This document shows, in pieces, positions 49,766-60,062 of a stretch of 64,000 nucleotides of DNA. The DNA is from Lepidodermella squamata (lineage: Eukaryota; Gastrotricha). How positions within the stretch are numbered: position 1 is the stretch's first letter; each line of letters opens with the position of its first letter. The notes below the pieces were generated by a model. The model was not told where the DNA came from. It did not search any database and saw only the letters and a program-made list of their open reading frames with translations. Location: positions 2,852,001 to 2,916,000 of the forward strand of contig JBLDXI010000033.1 of the NCBI GenBank assembly GCA_047495785.1, written 5' to 3'. The position numbers and the translations under genes were made by a program.

Positions 49766-51810
49766 ATGGTTAGTTTTGTAACATATTTTATTGTCATTAC
49801 TTGAACATGGCTTTGTTTTAGTCTCATCGTAAATATTGTGCCCCTCGCCATGGCTCTCTGGGTTTCCTCCCCAAGAAGCGAAGCCGCAGAATGCGTGGCA
49901 AATGCAAGGCTTTCCCTAAGGACGACCCCTCCAAGCCTGTTCATGTTACCGCTTTCATTGGCTTCAAGGCTGGTATGACTCATATCGTGCGTGATGTCGA
50001 TCGAATTGGCTCAAGTAAGATTAATTAGTATGCCAGTAGCCAGTAGTAAAATGTCGGAAAATTATAATTTTAACGCAGAGGTCAACAAGAAGGAAGTTGT
50101 TGAAGCCGTTACCATTGTCGAAACTCCGCCCATGGTCTGCTGCGGTGTTGTTGGCTATATCGATACCCCGAAGGGTATGCGCATCTTCAAGACTGTCTGG
50201 GCTCACAATCTGAGCGAAGAGTGCCGTCGCCGTTTCTACAAGAACTGGTATGATTAGAACGCAAATTGGTCTCAAGTTTTTGTTTACAGGATGTTCCAAC
50301 AAGCCTCTAAGCTCGCAGATACTCACTTGTTCTTACTTTGTCTCCGCTGAACCGAATGGTTTATGAGACATTATGTTTTAAATGAGTGCACGTTTAGTTC
50401 AGTACATGAGCCTAACGCAGCGACGCGTTGGTTAATGATACTCAGAACCAGGGTGCACTCTTTAGTCGACATCAAACTTGATTGATCGGTGTCAGCCTGC
50501 AGTCAAACAAAGCTTACTCTGAGTTTTACAAATTCTAAGGTACAAGTCAAAGAAAAAGGCGTTCACCAAGTACTCGAAGAAATGGAGCGACCCAGCTGGT
50601 CAAAAGGAGATCGAAAGTGACTTCCGCCGTATCGTCAAGTACTGCAAAGTCGTCCGCATTCTGGCGCACACTCAGGTTAGCGATGTTTACTTTTCTAGAC
50701 TGAGTTCATAAGCAAAAACAGCATTTGGTCCCAGAAATGCCGACAGGGTTTAGGTTGATTCGCCAAACACTGATGCTTTTCATTGTGGGTAGAATAAAGC
50801 CTTAGCCGAAATAAGGGTGCTTAATGAATCGGTTTGAGTTGCTTATTGACGTTAATGTATATTCTCTGAATTTACAGCCTAAACTGACTCCTCTGAAGCT
50901 CAAGAAGGCGCACATTATGGAAATCCAACTGAACGGTGGCACTATCGCTGATAAGGTCGCCTGGGCGCGGGAGCACTTCGAGAAGCCCATCACCATCAAC
51001 CAGGTCTTCAATCAAGACGAGTGCATTGACACTATTGGTGTCACGAAGGGCCACGGAGTTCAAGGTAATTATTTTTTTCCGTTTGACTTTCGTTGGTAAA
51101 AATGATGAACAGTGCTCAGAATTTTCATGTTGAAATTTAATGTTGCCTTCCTACTGATTTTCCTCCAAGTTCATTGAAGCTTAAATTTTGCACTTCGAAA
51201 CTTCTATAATTGTGTTTATGCTTATTAACTTAGGTGTCACGTCTCGCTGGGGTACTCGCAAGCTGCCTCGCAAAACTCACAAGGGTCTGCGCAAGGTCGC
51301 CTGTATTGGTGCCTGGCATCCTGCCCGTGTCTCGTGGGCTGTTGCTCGCGTCGGTCAAAAGGGCTACTTCCATCGCACGGAGATGAACAAGAAGATCTAC
51401 CGCATTGGCAAGGGCTACTACAAAGAAGGCAACAAGGAAATTAAGGATAACGCCTCGACCGAACACGACAAGACTGAGAAGAGCATCACTCCCATGGGTG
51501 GTTTCCCACGCTACGGTGAGGTCAAGAACGACTTCCTGATGCTGAAGGGTTGCATCATCGGTGTGCGCAAGCGCCCGATTACTCTTCGCAAGTCATTGGT
51601 TACTCCGACCAAACGGTGGCAGAACGAGAAGATCACCCTTAAGTGGATCGATACTGCTTCCAAGTACGGTCATGGTCGCTTCCAGACGCACAAGGAGAAG
51701 ATTTCCTTCATGGTTTGTTGAAACACTCTAGAATGATTTGCTTTGACCTTATCTTTTTTCTTATTCAGGGTCCGTTGAAGAAGGATTTGAAGGAACCTGG
51801 CGAGGCGTAA
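49766..51810 (+). CDS. rpl3: 60S ribosomal protein L3, complete
   Basis: Large-subunit protein uL3 near the peptidyl-transferase centre. Seven exons: 49766-49768 (only the ATG), 49822-50014, 50079-50247, 50540-50675, 50878-51064, 51234-51712, 51769-51810 (TAA). All phases close, giving 402 residues (human 403). Signature blocks include [55 protein letters not shown], and [20 protein letters not shown]. The His that is 3-hydroxylated in human uL3 (H245) should be in the [14 protein letters not shown] stretch. An ATTTTATAG acceptor lies 25 nt before the ATG; AATAAA at 51855 is 45 nt after the stop. Introns 3 and 4 (about 290 and 200 nt) are large enough to hold snoRNAs, but no clear C/D or H/ACA boxes are seen. 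Confidence 0.97.
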
Positions 51811-53894
51811 ACTTTATGCTATTTACGATATTTTGTGAGAGATGCGAGGAAAGAAATAAAAATGATGCTAAATTGAGAATACGAAGGGACCTGTTACGTC
51901 CTTGTGTCATTGAGCCACAATATTATTGCTAGGCGTATTTAATGAGGTATTCATCAGAAACTGCTGACGTCGATGAGGAGAAGCAACCAAAGGCAACTCA
52001 TTCTGCTGTTTAAAATCGTCCCGTTGCATTTAAAAGGGGCCGCTATGTTTTTGTTACTGCTGCAATATAATATAGCAAATTTATATGGCCCAAAATGTAT
52101 ATCCTTATATTCCTCACAAAATGATCTCTCCAATGACGCAGGTTGTCTAAACTTCCGTGTTCATTCAAACCTTGATTTTGTTTTTATGGTGTTTCTTTTA
52201 TATTATCGCCATAGTGACAGTATTTCTATTGTACGATGGAAACGAAACGATCTCAAGTCTAGTTGTATGTGTTCGGTTTGTTAATATAACAACGACATCT
52301 CGAAATTGCCCAACTGTAATTGAAGTGTTGACAAAAGGAAAGCAATGTGGGACATCTCTGTTTGTGATGAAGTTGCTGAAATTTCTGTTTCTCTTCCACA
52401 TCTACGCTTCCTTTCTCTCTATGTTCCTTCTACTCTTCCACTCTTTTTCTTCGTTTCTATCCTTGTATAGAAAACATGTTTGGAGTTAGTGACGCGAGCC
52501 AATCAGCTTTCGACAAATTTCAATTCCGACATTTTGAAGATGCACTTTTCATTCTTTTCTTCCGCATTTTAAGAATTAATTAATTTTTTATATGGCTCAG
52601 AATTCAGGAACACCTTTCTTGCACGACTGACTAAACAAACCGTGGTTCCGCACGAACTGAAGTTGAGTTCGGTCATTCCAGCTAATTTCGTCAGCCTGCG
52701 AAAAGCTAAATCTTCAATAAATTTCAAGTGAAAAGGTCGTGCGGCCAAGTTTCATCCCGTTTCTTCCTGGTCGTTTATGCCAGCATAGAACAAAGTGATG
52801 CCATCGGTTTTCTACCGGGGTTTATATCATCGGAAGAGAATTATACGGTGTGTTTTCTGGTTTATAATTTTTGTAATTAAAAAACCGAGAAAAATCGCGT
52901 CTTGATAGCGTGCGCCGGAAAGAACAAGTCGATGCTATCTTTTAAAGGTCGGCAATCTGCGGAATGTAGACCACGCAGAACGGCAGAACTGCGGCCGGTG
53001 GTTACGCCATGCCGATTGATTGAATGATTGGTGGACGTGTATGAGTGATTTTTGGTTCGTTTAAGGCGAATTCTGAAAAATAAGTGCGACTTAATTTCTG
53101 CGAGTAGAAACTTTCTTGCTTATGGTTGGCCGAGGTCGACGGTCCTTAGATAAACTCGTGCTTCTGAATTCGCTGAAGTACCCGTTCCGATTCACCAACA
53201 TAGATGTAACTTCGTCCCATTGAATTGCTGTGGATATGAAAGATGCTATTTCCGCAGTTGACTTAGATTAGGCCGAGGAATTTAGTTTATTCTCAACCTG
53301 GAATTTCCTGATGGCGGGATCCGTTATCTTAATTAATTTATTTCTTTAGTTCTTGATCTTTTTACATCTTACTATCGGCATGCGCCAAGACAGTCTTCGT
53401 GCTATCAACGAAATCACCGATATACGGTAGTAGAAGAAAACCCATAATACTTAATTTTATTATAATTGTTCATTTTTATATACTGTAGATCTCAATTCAC
53501 AACTTGAGCCAGCTGATTGACTTTCGGCGCGTTGTGTGGCAAGAAACAAGCCACAAGACGGCGAACATCAGGAGCGCTGGCGAGATAAGCGGCCGATATA
53601 ATGTGAAATGTGAATAGCCTCGCGTTGACGATGGGCAAAGCAAAAGGGACCAACACCTCGTGCCTCCTTGCGAAAGTAGGTTGCAACGTGGCGTAACCCG
53701 GCCGGTTCGTCGGTGTTTTTATCTTCCAGCGAAAGCGTTTTTTTGGTGATGAGGCGAACCAGGCGGCGAGAAAAAATGCGCCTAAGCAGCCTTGGTGTAA
53801 TCTTTTCTTGAATTATTCTTGAGTGACGGCAGCTGAAACGTTTCTGCAGCAGGAGACAGCGCGGTAGTCTGCAATACTGGATTTTGCTTCAATC
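51811..53894. other. Non-coding region with copy A of a dispersed duplication
   Basis: The RPL3 3'UTR is followed by AT-rich DNA and, from 52461 to about 53190, by a segment recurring in diverged form at 58062-58143 plus 59285-59850. No coding capacity is visible in it. Confidence 0.6.
52461..53190 (+). repeat. Segmental repeat, copy A (uninterrupted)
   Basis: Shared words in the same order with copy B include GACGCGAGCCAATCAGCTTT, TTTAAGAATTA, TGGCTCAGAAT, GAACTGAAGTT, GTGCGCCGGAA, GGTCCTTAGATAAA, CTGAATTCGC and AGTACCCGTTCCG. In copy A they span about 730 bp without the tRNA array. Confidence 0.85.
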
Positions 53895-55360
53895 ATGTCG
53901 CGTTTTTGTCCACGCTATTTCTCCAACAGATGCCAACGTATTGGAAGCTCGGTCTACCTACCTGTGGCCTACGGCGTGCCGCAAGGTAGTGCCATTGGTC
54001 CGGTTCTGTTTCTGCTGTACGTGGCAGATCTACCCGCTGCGATGTCACCCAATGCCACCCTGTACCAGTTCGCTGATGACGTCGCGCTCGTTGTCTCTGC
54101 CAAAACTCGCGACCAACTCGAGGCGGCTATGCAGCGTGAGCTGGACACTGTCGACCGATGGATGAAGGCAAATCGACTAGCCCTCGCTGCCAACAAAAGC
54201 CAGGTGATGTCGATCGCCTACAATACTACTTCCGAACCCATCGATGTTTCGTTAAACGGGCAAAAAATCGAACCGGTGGACCAAGTCAAATACCTCGGTT
54301 TCATCATCGATTCCCGCCTGTGTTGGTCATCACACATCGATCTAATCGCGAAACGTGTCTCATGGAGAATCAGCCAGTTTTACCAACTACGACGCTTTCT
54401 ATCAAAGAAGCAATTGCGAAACGTATACTGCGCTGTGATCCAGCCCTACTTCGACCGCGGCGACAAGGTCTGGAGCACCACCACCAAGGGCAACCTCGAC
54501 CGTCTTCAGCGTCTTCAAAACCGAGCCTGCCGTGTGATATGCGGCGTTCGTCTACGCGACAGAAAACGAAGCGAAGAACTGCGGAACAGCCTGAAGCTCG
54601 ACGATCTAGCTACTCGGCGCCGCAAGCGATACTCCGCCTTCGTGAAGAAGCTCCAAGTCAGCGGGCATAAAGTCGCCGGAAAATTTGCCATGCCATCACT
54701 GCGACCTGAATCTCGGCATCAAGCGCCACTACTACCTTCCACCTCCACATCTGCCGGCCAGCTGACGGTCCGATTTCGGGGGACAGCGCTGATACGAGAC
54801 GAGCACGGCATGCAGAACGTACGAAAGCTAATGAACAGTTTTGTGAGAGGCGCCTTATAACTACCTCGTGTTTTTCTACTATCTTTTCTCCTGATTACCT
54901 ATATAGCACCTTAGTCTATGTTTCTCTTCTTTTCTTGTCACTATGGTTTCAGAGAGATCAGCTGATGGAGAGTGTTTACGCAAACTTCTTGTTTGTTTTG
55001 GGCGTATAACGGCAAATCCGTCGCCTTCGCTTCTCATTTCCAACTACGAGTAGACTAGTAAACCAGCGGCGTCGACTGATTGTTTCTTTCCAGCGTGACT
55101 ATGAAAAGTGTCCACTTTAGTGATTGTTGTTAGCTATTAGTTTCAGTACTCCTCTGTTTTCATGTCCTAACTAATTATATTTATGTCTGTGAATTAATGC
55201 CTGTGAAAATTTGTCTATTTCTACCCAGATACCTATATTTGTCAGATTTTTCTCTCTACAATTTTCATGATTTCTATTTCTATGTCTAAATGTCCTGTGT
55301 GCGTGTGTGTGTCAAAAGTTGTCAACAAACTTACCGCAATAAAACTTTGAACTTTGAACC
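53895..55360 (+). mobile_element. 5'-truncated CR1/Jockey-like LINE
   Basis: A 321-codon frame (53895-54860) begins inside the reverse transcriptase palm: VAYGVPQGSAIGPVLFLLYV, then the catalytic YQFADDVALVV, then NRLALAANKSQVMS, VKYLGFIIDSRLCWSSHI, the thumb (FLSKKQLRNVYCAVIQPYFD), and an intact C-terminus ending MNSFVRGAL. The frame is free of stops, so this is a fairly recent insertion lacking its endonuclease and N-terminal RT. The 3' end is probably the short AACTTTGA-type tandem repeat at about 55340-55360, as in CR1-like elements. Confidence 0.88.
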
Positions 55361-55883
55361 ACGAACTTTTTCGTCCAGCCTCCCGATTCGAACATTTCAC
55401 ATTTTGCCAGCGCAGGACATTTTGATCGTTCGCCCTCGACCTGACCGAAACAACTGCGCAGATTCGGCGTTGTGGCGGTGTGGCGAATTGAGCATTTTGT
55501 GTCTTTGCCAATTTTATTGTTTTGACGTCGTTACGCGAAACAATTCTCCAAATCATCGAGCTGCAAAATCAACTAGAAGGCGAATTTTGTTCTTGTGAGA
55601 GTTTCTAGTTGATTTTGAATTGTCATGTACCTTTTATATGTGAAACTTTGGTACGATACTCGCGTTTTTCATCTCTTGGCTTCCGGTTTCTATGAAATTA
55701 CAACGCCGCGCAGCTGGTTAAAACTATTCTCGCGCGCACTTATTACTAATCGCGCAACTTATTGACTTATTGTTATCCCTTGCGCAAACATCGACGATCG
55801 ACGCACTAGCTGTTACGCGCCTAAATAAACAAAGATGTTGACGCTCAGAAATTTCGGCACATTGTGACGGATAAAATTTTAAT

Positions 55884-56830
55884 ATGGAAATTGAACAGAA
55901 CAACCAGATCGCTCTCTGCGGTGCTCTCGTGAAGACAACTGGGTCGGTTCTGAAGACTGAGGTGTACCACAAACCAACGGACACCGGGCTGTTGTTGCAC
56001 TTTCAGAGTCACACCGACACCAAGTATAAGACGTGCCTCATCAAGACCATGCTGTATCGCGCCTACCGGCTTAACAGTGAATGGCTCGGATTCAACAGGG
56101 AAGTTGATCATCTGCGTAAAACCTTTTAGAATCTTCAATACCCTTTAGCCATGTTTGAGAAGCTGTTGGCATCATTTGTTGACAAGGTTGACCAATGGTA
56201 TAAAAACTGAGGAAACGAAGACCGAACCTGTACGCTTTGTGTTACCCTACAAAGACGGGAAAAGTGCTCGACAAGTCAAGATGAGACTCAATGATCTTTC
56301 TGGAAAACTCCGGGGGGCTGTTCAAGCCATGTTCACAAGCCGGAAAATCAACGAAAATTTCTGAGCGAAGGAGATCAAGCCCGAACTCGTAAACCGCCAG
56401 TGCGTCGTATATCGTTTTTCATGTCGCCAGTGTGACGCTGGCTATGTTGAGATGACCACACGGCACCTACATCAACGGGTCGAAGAACACAAGCTCGTTT
56501 CGAGTTCAAGTGGCAAACATCTGGCCACACACAAACTGCCTGACAGCTTTGACATCAATGCTCACTTCAAAGTATTACGCAAGTGCAGCAACAGGTGGGA
56601 CTGCTTGGTCCACGAAAGTCTACTCATCAAGCAGAAAAAGATTGCTGTGAGCTTCAACGTGCAGTCCGACTCAATAAAATTAAAGCTATTTTGACAGTTT
56701 CTATTTTCATCCTGATACCTTGTTGTGCTTTCGTTCTTTTCCTGTAATGATTTCTTGTTGTGTTTTCTTTTGTTGTAGCCTGATGATGGTCCGCGCAAGG
56801 AACGAAACGTCGCCCGTTATAAATAATAAA
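55884..56830 (+). mobile_element. Decayed Penelope-like element (RT C-terminus plus GIY-YIG endonuclease)
   Basis: The first frame (55884-56126) has TEVYHKPTDTGLLLHFQSHT, the post-palm motif of Penelope reverse transcriptases. After frame breaks, 56200-56693 carries PVRFVLPYKDG, then, past an in-frame TGA at 56362-56364, NRQCVVYRFSCRQCDAGYVE followed by TTRHLHQRVEEH, a GIY-YIG nuclease pattern with CxxC. The 3' flank at 56778-56815 contains CTGATGA and GAAACGTC spaced like a hammerhead core, known from this class of elements. Stops and shifts mark it as inactive. Confidence 0.85.
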
Positions 56831-57329
56831 GTTGTAATCAGAAGCAACTTGCGGTCGCTTTCTTTTTTGGTTATTCATTAGCGAGAAATGTGCATTATAT
56901 TCCGAATCTATCCGCAAATCTCTTAAGTGTAACTCAGCTCGTGTTATCAGGAAAGAAAGTTGAATTTGAAGGTAGACACGGTAGCGTGGTTGATAGGTGA
57001 GGAATCCATGGTCTTGGCGGATTTGATCGGCAAGCTTTGGAATTTGCGTGGCGTACCGGTCGCCAGCGCGACGCCATCTACTTCTTCGACCAGCTTCCCT
57101 TCTTCTCCTGACTGCTTGCTTCTTCTCAAAAGCATTAGGTTTCAACTGTGTCTTCACCGTCTATTGCTCGGGTTTTCAATTTTTATACAATGAACTCATT
57201 GGAATTTCATCGATTTCTTAGCCAATATGACTGGAACTATATATCATTGAAAACACACCTTCCACAGATGTGTGCTACATGCGTCTTCTCAGAATTATAT
57301 ACCTGCGTTTCTTTCTGTTTGCGCCTCGA

Positions 57330-57750
57330 CGAAAACATCGCAGTGCGAAGAGTGCTCCGTGGATGAATTTTGACTTGCGCGGTCGGCTGAGAAATCTGCG
57401 TAAATTGTCCTCTAAATTGAACAGTTCTGGAGTTTTGCCATCAGCAAATTCGACATATCGTGCTGCTAGAAGCTCCTATCAAAAGGCCTATCGAATTGAA
57501 AAGGAAAAATTTGAGAATGCCACTATTTCCGATCGCTCTCTGAGCTTGTTCTAATCTTATGTTTATACTCGGTTCAAATCACGTTCTGCGATACCGCCCT
57601 TGCTTCATAATAAGGCTTATTATGAAAATTAGATGTGCACAAAACAAATATCTTGTGAAATGTTTTCTCGGATGCTTATAACAAAAAATCACTGAAGTAT
57701 GAAGCGAAATTCCGATCACTCGATGACTGCCTTCAGGATATAACCTTCAG
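57330..57750 (+). mobile_element. LINE fragment (linker between endonuclease and RT)
   Basis: APWMNFDLRGRLRNLRKLSS, then YRAARSSYQKAYRIEKEKFE, correspond to the PWW..L...R..L......Y...R.......I...K segment joining endonuclease and RT in non-LTR elements. After one stop, the next part reads YVYTRFKSRSAIPPL and CEMFSDAYN in shifted frames, matching the start of the RT region. It is broken by several frameshifts. Confidence 0.75.
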
Positions 57751-57819
57751 GATCGTGTCTTGTACTTCATCGCTTCATCGCTTCATCGCTTCAACTCGCG
57801 AGCGTTCAAAAAGTGGCAT

Positions 57820-58040
57820 TAACGTTTAGTGCGCTTGAATGTGAATGAAGTCAAACGCATGGCCTCTCACGGTTTAATTAAAAAAATCTTCTCAGTATGT
57901 CTGTGAGAGCACTGAGCCGCGGTGTTCTCGATTTAGTTCATACTGATTTGGCAGGTCGTGAGCCGACTGTACCTGCTGTCATTCAAAGATGATTATTCTT
58001 CCTACTGTTTAGGTTTCCACTTGTTACAACGTTTTATTTC
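57820..58040 (+). mobile_element. Ty1/copia-like pre-integrase and integrase fragment
   Basis: LNVNEVKRMASHGLIKK (about 57833-57885) resembles the copia GAG-pre-integrase HLN..V..M segment. Further on, RGVLDLVHTDLAG (about 57918-57956) holds the first catalytic Asp of the integrase core and FKDDYSSYC (about 57984-58010, shifted frame) the second. Frames are broken; no LTR was identified nearby. Confidence 0.7.
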
Positions 58041-58061
58041 TTCTACGATCATCTCTTATAG

Positions 58062-58143
58062 CCTTGTATAGAAAACATAATTCGAGTCACTGACGCGAGC
58101 CAATCAGCTTTCGACAAATTTCAATTCGGAAATTTGGAAGATG
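58062..58143 (+). repeat. Segmental repeat, copy B, left part
   Basis: Matches 52461-52547: CCTTGTATAGAAAACAT, then GACGCGAGCCAATCAGCTTT and CGACAAATTTCAATTC. The similarity stops at GAAGATGC and resumes only after the tRNA array, at about 59285. Confidence 0.85.
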
Positions 58144-58303
58144 CCGTAGTGGAACCAGTGAATCCACAATTATCTGATTGGTCGGGTGGCTTCAAGTCTG
58201 TGATTGGTTGGTTCAAAGAGCACGCGACACACATGGTTCGAGGGGTTGGTTTAATTTTTTTTCTGCGATCATGAAATTTGAAATGTAGCGGTAAGTGCCA
58301 TCC

Positions 58304-58376
58304 GCCGAGATAGCTCAGTTGGGAGAGCGTTCGACTGAAGATCTAAAGGTCCCTGGTTCGATCCCGGGTCTCGGCG
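58304..58376 (+). tRNA. tRNA-Phe (GAA)
   Basis: Complete cloverleaf. Acceptor GCCGAGA/TCTCGGC is perfect, A box TAGCTCAGTTGGGAGAGC, anticodon GAA at 58337-58339, B box GGTTCGATCCC, and a T run (TTTTTT) just after as a Pol III terminator. Sequence is canonical eukaryotic tRNA-Phe and probably functional. Confidence 0.97.
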
Positions 58377-58445
58377 TACTTTTTTACGCCGCCTTTGGCC
58401 TATCCTAATTGCCATGTTAGAAACCCGCGGGGGTTTTCTATCGCA

Positions 58446-58517
58446 GGCCCGTTGGTCTAGGAGTATGATTCTCGCTTCGGGTGCGAGAGATCTCGGGTTC
58501 AATTCCCGAACGTGCCC
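58446..58517 (+). tRNA. tRNA-Pro (CGG)
   Basis: Eukaryotic tRNA-Pro pattern with D arm TTGGTCTAGGAGTATGATTC and anticodon arm CTCGC-TTCGGGT-GCGAG; anticodon CGG at 58478-58480. One C-T mismatch in the acceptor stem and weakened pairing in the T stem (CTCGG/CCCGA). TTTTTT follows at 58524. Either functional or slightly decayed. Confidence 0.88.
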
Positions 58518-58593
58518 ACTCGTTTTTTCTTCATTTGAATTTCAACAAGGTATTGAAAATTTATCACATAATCCAGGCATTTAATTTCATATC

Positions 58594-58665
58594 TCCCTGG
58601 TGGTCTAGTGGTTAGGATCCCGCGCTTTCACCGCGGCGACCCGGGTTCGATTCCCGGTCAAGGAA
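58594..58665 (+). tRNA. tRNA-Glu (TTC)
   Basis: TGGTCTAGTGGTTAGGAT D arm, anticodon loop CTTTCAC with TTC at 58647-58649, intact T arm CCGGGTTCGATTCCCGG. The acceptor stem has one C-A mismatch and one G-T pair. The body is canonical tRNA-Glu; no strong T run follows directly (short TTTTG at 58669). Confidence 0.87.
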
Positions 58666-58723
58666 AGTTTTGCTTTGAAATGAGTTTTTTGCAAAAATCA
58701 CTGCTTATTGCTTATCGCAAAAA

Positions 58724-58793
58724 ATCTCAGGGGAATCGAACCTTCAATCTTCTGCTAACTGGGCAGACACTGTATCACTAAGCTACTTTCCCT
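58724..58793 (-). pseudogene. tRNA pseudogene
   Basis: The minus strand has an A-box-like TAGCTTAGTGATACAGTG, an anticodon stem TCTGC/GCAGA and B box GGTTCGATTCC. The base before the putative anticodon is C rather than T, and acceptor and T stems do not pair, so it is not a working tRNA. Confidence 0.7.
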
Positions 58794-58867
58794 TTTGGCT
58801 TGGATGGCCATTCAGTCCTAAATTTAAGCTGCCGAAGCAAACGATTCGTGGCAATAAATCTTTTGTA

Positions 58868-58936
58868 GGATACGAGTGCCGATCCTTTTGCCTCTCGCAT
58901 GTTAAGCGAGTGCTCTACCATTTGAGCTAATACCCC
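58868..58936 (-). pseudogene. tRNA-Ala-like pseudogene
   Basis: GGGGTATTAGCTCAAATGGT, then AGAGCACTCGCTTAACATGC, resemble tRNA-Ala(AGC), with AAC in place of AGC at the anticodon. The T arm has lost its GTTCGA core (AAGGATCGGC) and does not pair. A decayed copy. Confidence 0.7.
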
Positions 58937-59012
58937 ATGTATTTGAGTCAATATTAAAAAAAAGCATTCTCAACAATAACGTAAAACCAGCAGTAAGTTT
59001 TTGAAAAGCTGG

Positions 59013-59096
59013 CGCCCTTCGGGAGACTTGAACCACAGAAACTGCGATTAACTGCTCACGGGAGACCAGGGTTCGATTCCCTGCCAAGGAGCTAGC
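59013..59096. pseudogene. Two convergent tRNA halves
   Basis: On the + strand, 59060-59092 is a 3' tRNA half resembling tRNA-Asp or -Glu (CACGGGAGACCAGGGTTCG). On the minus strand, 59013-59040 is another 3' portion (GTGGTTCAAGTCTCCCGAAG). They meet within 30 bp, suggesting rearrangement between tRNA copies. Confidence 0.6.
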
Positions 59097-59148
59097 TTTT
59101 TCCTCGATTTTAAAGCTGAACTATGCGTATTGGCCAAAAATGTACAAC

Positions 59149-59221
59149 CGCCCGATGTGGGGCTCGAACCCACGACCCTGGAATTAAGAGTCCCATGCTC
59201 TACCGACTGAGCCAACCGGGC
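59149..59221 (-). tRNA. tRNA-Lys (CTT)
   Basis: Complete cloverleaf on the minus strand. Acceptor GCCCGGT/ATCGGGC with one wobble, D arm TTGGCTCAGTCGGTAGAGCA, anticodon CTT at 59188-59186, T arm GTGGGTTCGAGCCCCAC. Canonical eukaryotic tRNA-Lys and probably functional. Confidence 0.96.
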
Positions 59222-59284
59222 TGAGACTGAGTAGTGTACTGCTACATTTTATATTTCCTTACTGGCACTTATCATTGCAACCTT

Positions 59285-59850
59285 TTCTTTCATATTTAAG
59301 AATTAGTCATCTTGTTTGGCTCAGAATGCCGGAACTCTTTTTTGCACGATTGACGAAAAAATGGTGGTTCAGCAGGAACTGAAGTTTAGTTCGGTGAAAA
59401 TTGGTCCTCATTTCAAAATTTTGTTGACAATTTGATCAGTTGTTGACTAGGTATCAAGTGGTGACCAATGAAAACTATTTTCAATATTTGCACAGAATTT
59501 GGCATGCATGGGTTTTTTTACGTGAATTGGTAGACATTATCTTTCGTGCGTAATCTTTCGTGATCGCGATGTAGCCCTATTTGTTGTCAAAGTTGAGCAG
59601 TGCGCCGGAAGCAACAAGTTGATTCTATCTTTTTAAGATCAGCGATCTGCGCAATGGCGATGAAGTAGCTCGGCAGAACAGGGCGACTGCGCCTTATTGT
59701 CGTCCGGCTTAACGCGAAACTACTGTATATTGTTTATTTTGCCTGATCGTTTGACGTCATGTCGATTGATTGGCTGGCCGAGTTCGGCGGTCCTTAGATA
59801 AAACTCGTGCTACTGAATTCGCCCGTTCTACCAGTGTAAGTACCCGTTCC
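59285..59850 (+). repeat. Segmental repeat, copy B, right part
   Basis: Continues the copy A order after the tRNA array: TTTAAGAATTA, TGGCTCAGAATGCCGGAACT, GAACTGAAGTTTAGTTCGGT, GTGCGCCGGAAGCAACAAGT, TGTCGATTGATTGGCTGGCC, GGTCCTTAGATAAA and AGTACCCGTTCCG. Divergence from copy A is moderate, with indels. Confidence 0.8.
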
Positions 59851-60062
59851 GCAGTGCTCCAAAAAGTGGTTTTCTGTCTCGTAATCTGTACTAAGCCTTG
59901 GATAAAACTGTCTCTTGTCTGCCATTATATAAACATGGCAAAGTGAAAGATTTGTCTCTTTACTTGTCTCTTTCTCGCGTATCGCCAACAAATAGCGATA
60001 AAAAATTTCGTAAAATTGAATACATGCTAGTTAAGGATTAAGGAACGAGGATTGAAAACTTA

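Noticed and set aside
50248-50877. Possible snoRNAs in RPL3 introns 3 and 4, as in vertebrate RPL3
   Set aside because: Looked for RTGATGA/CTGA pairs and H/ACA boxes; only partial words found, with no terminal stem. Not supported without a covariance search.
58902-59087. 61-codon ORF reading through tRNA-like sequence
   Set aside because: The protein contains the typical false translation of tRNA D arms (SSNGRALA); it is a shadow of tRNA pseudogenes.
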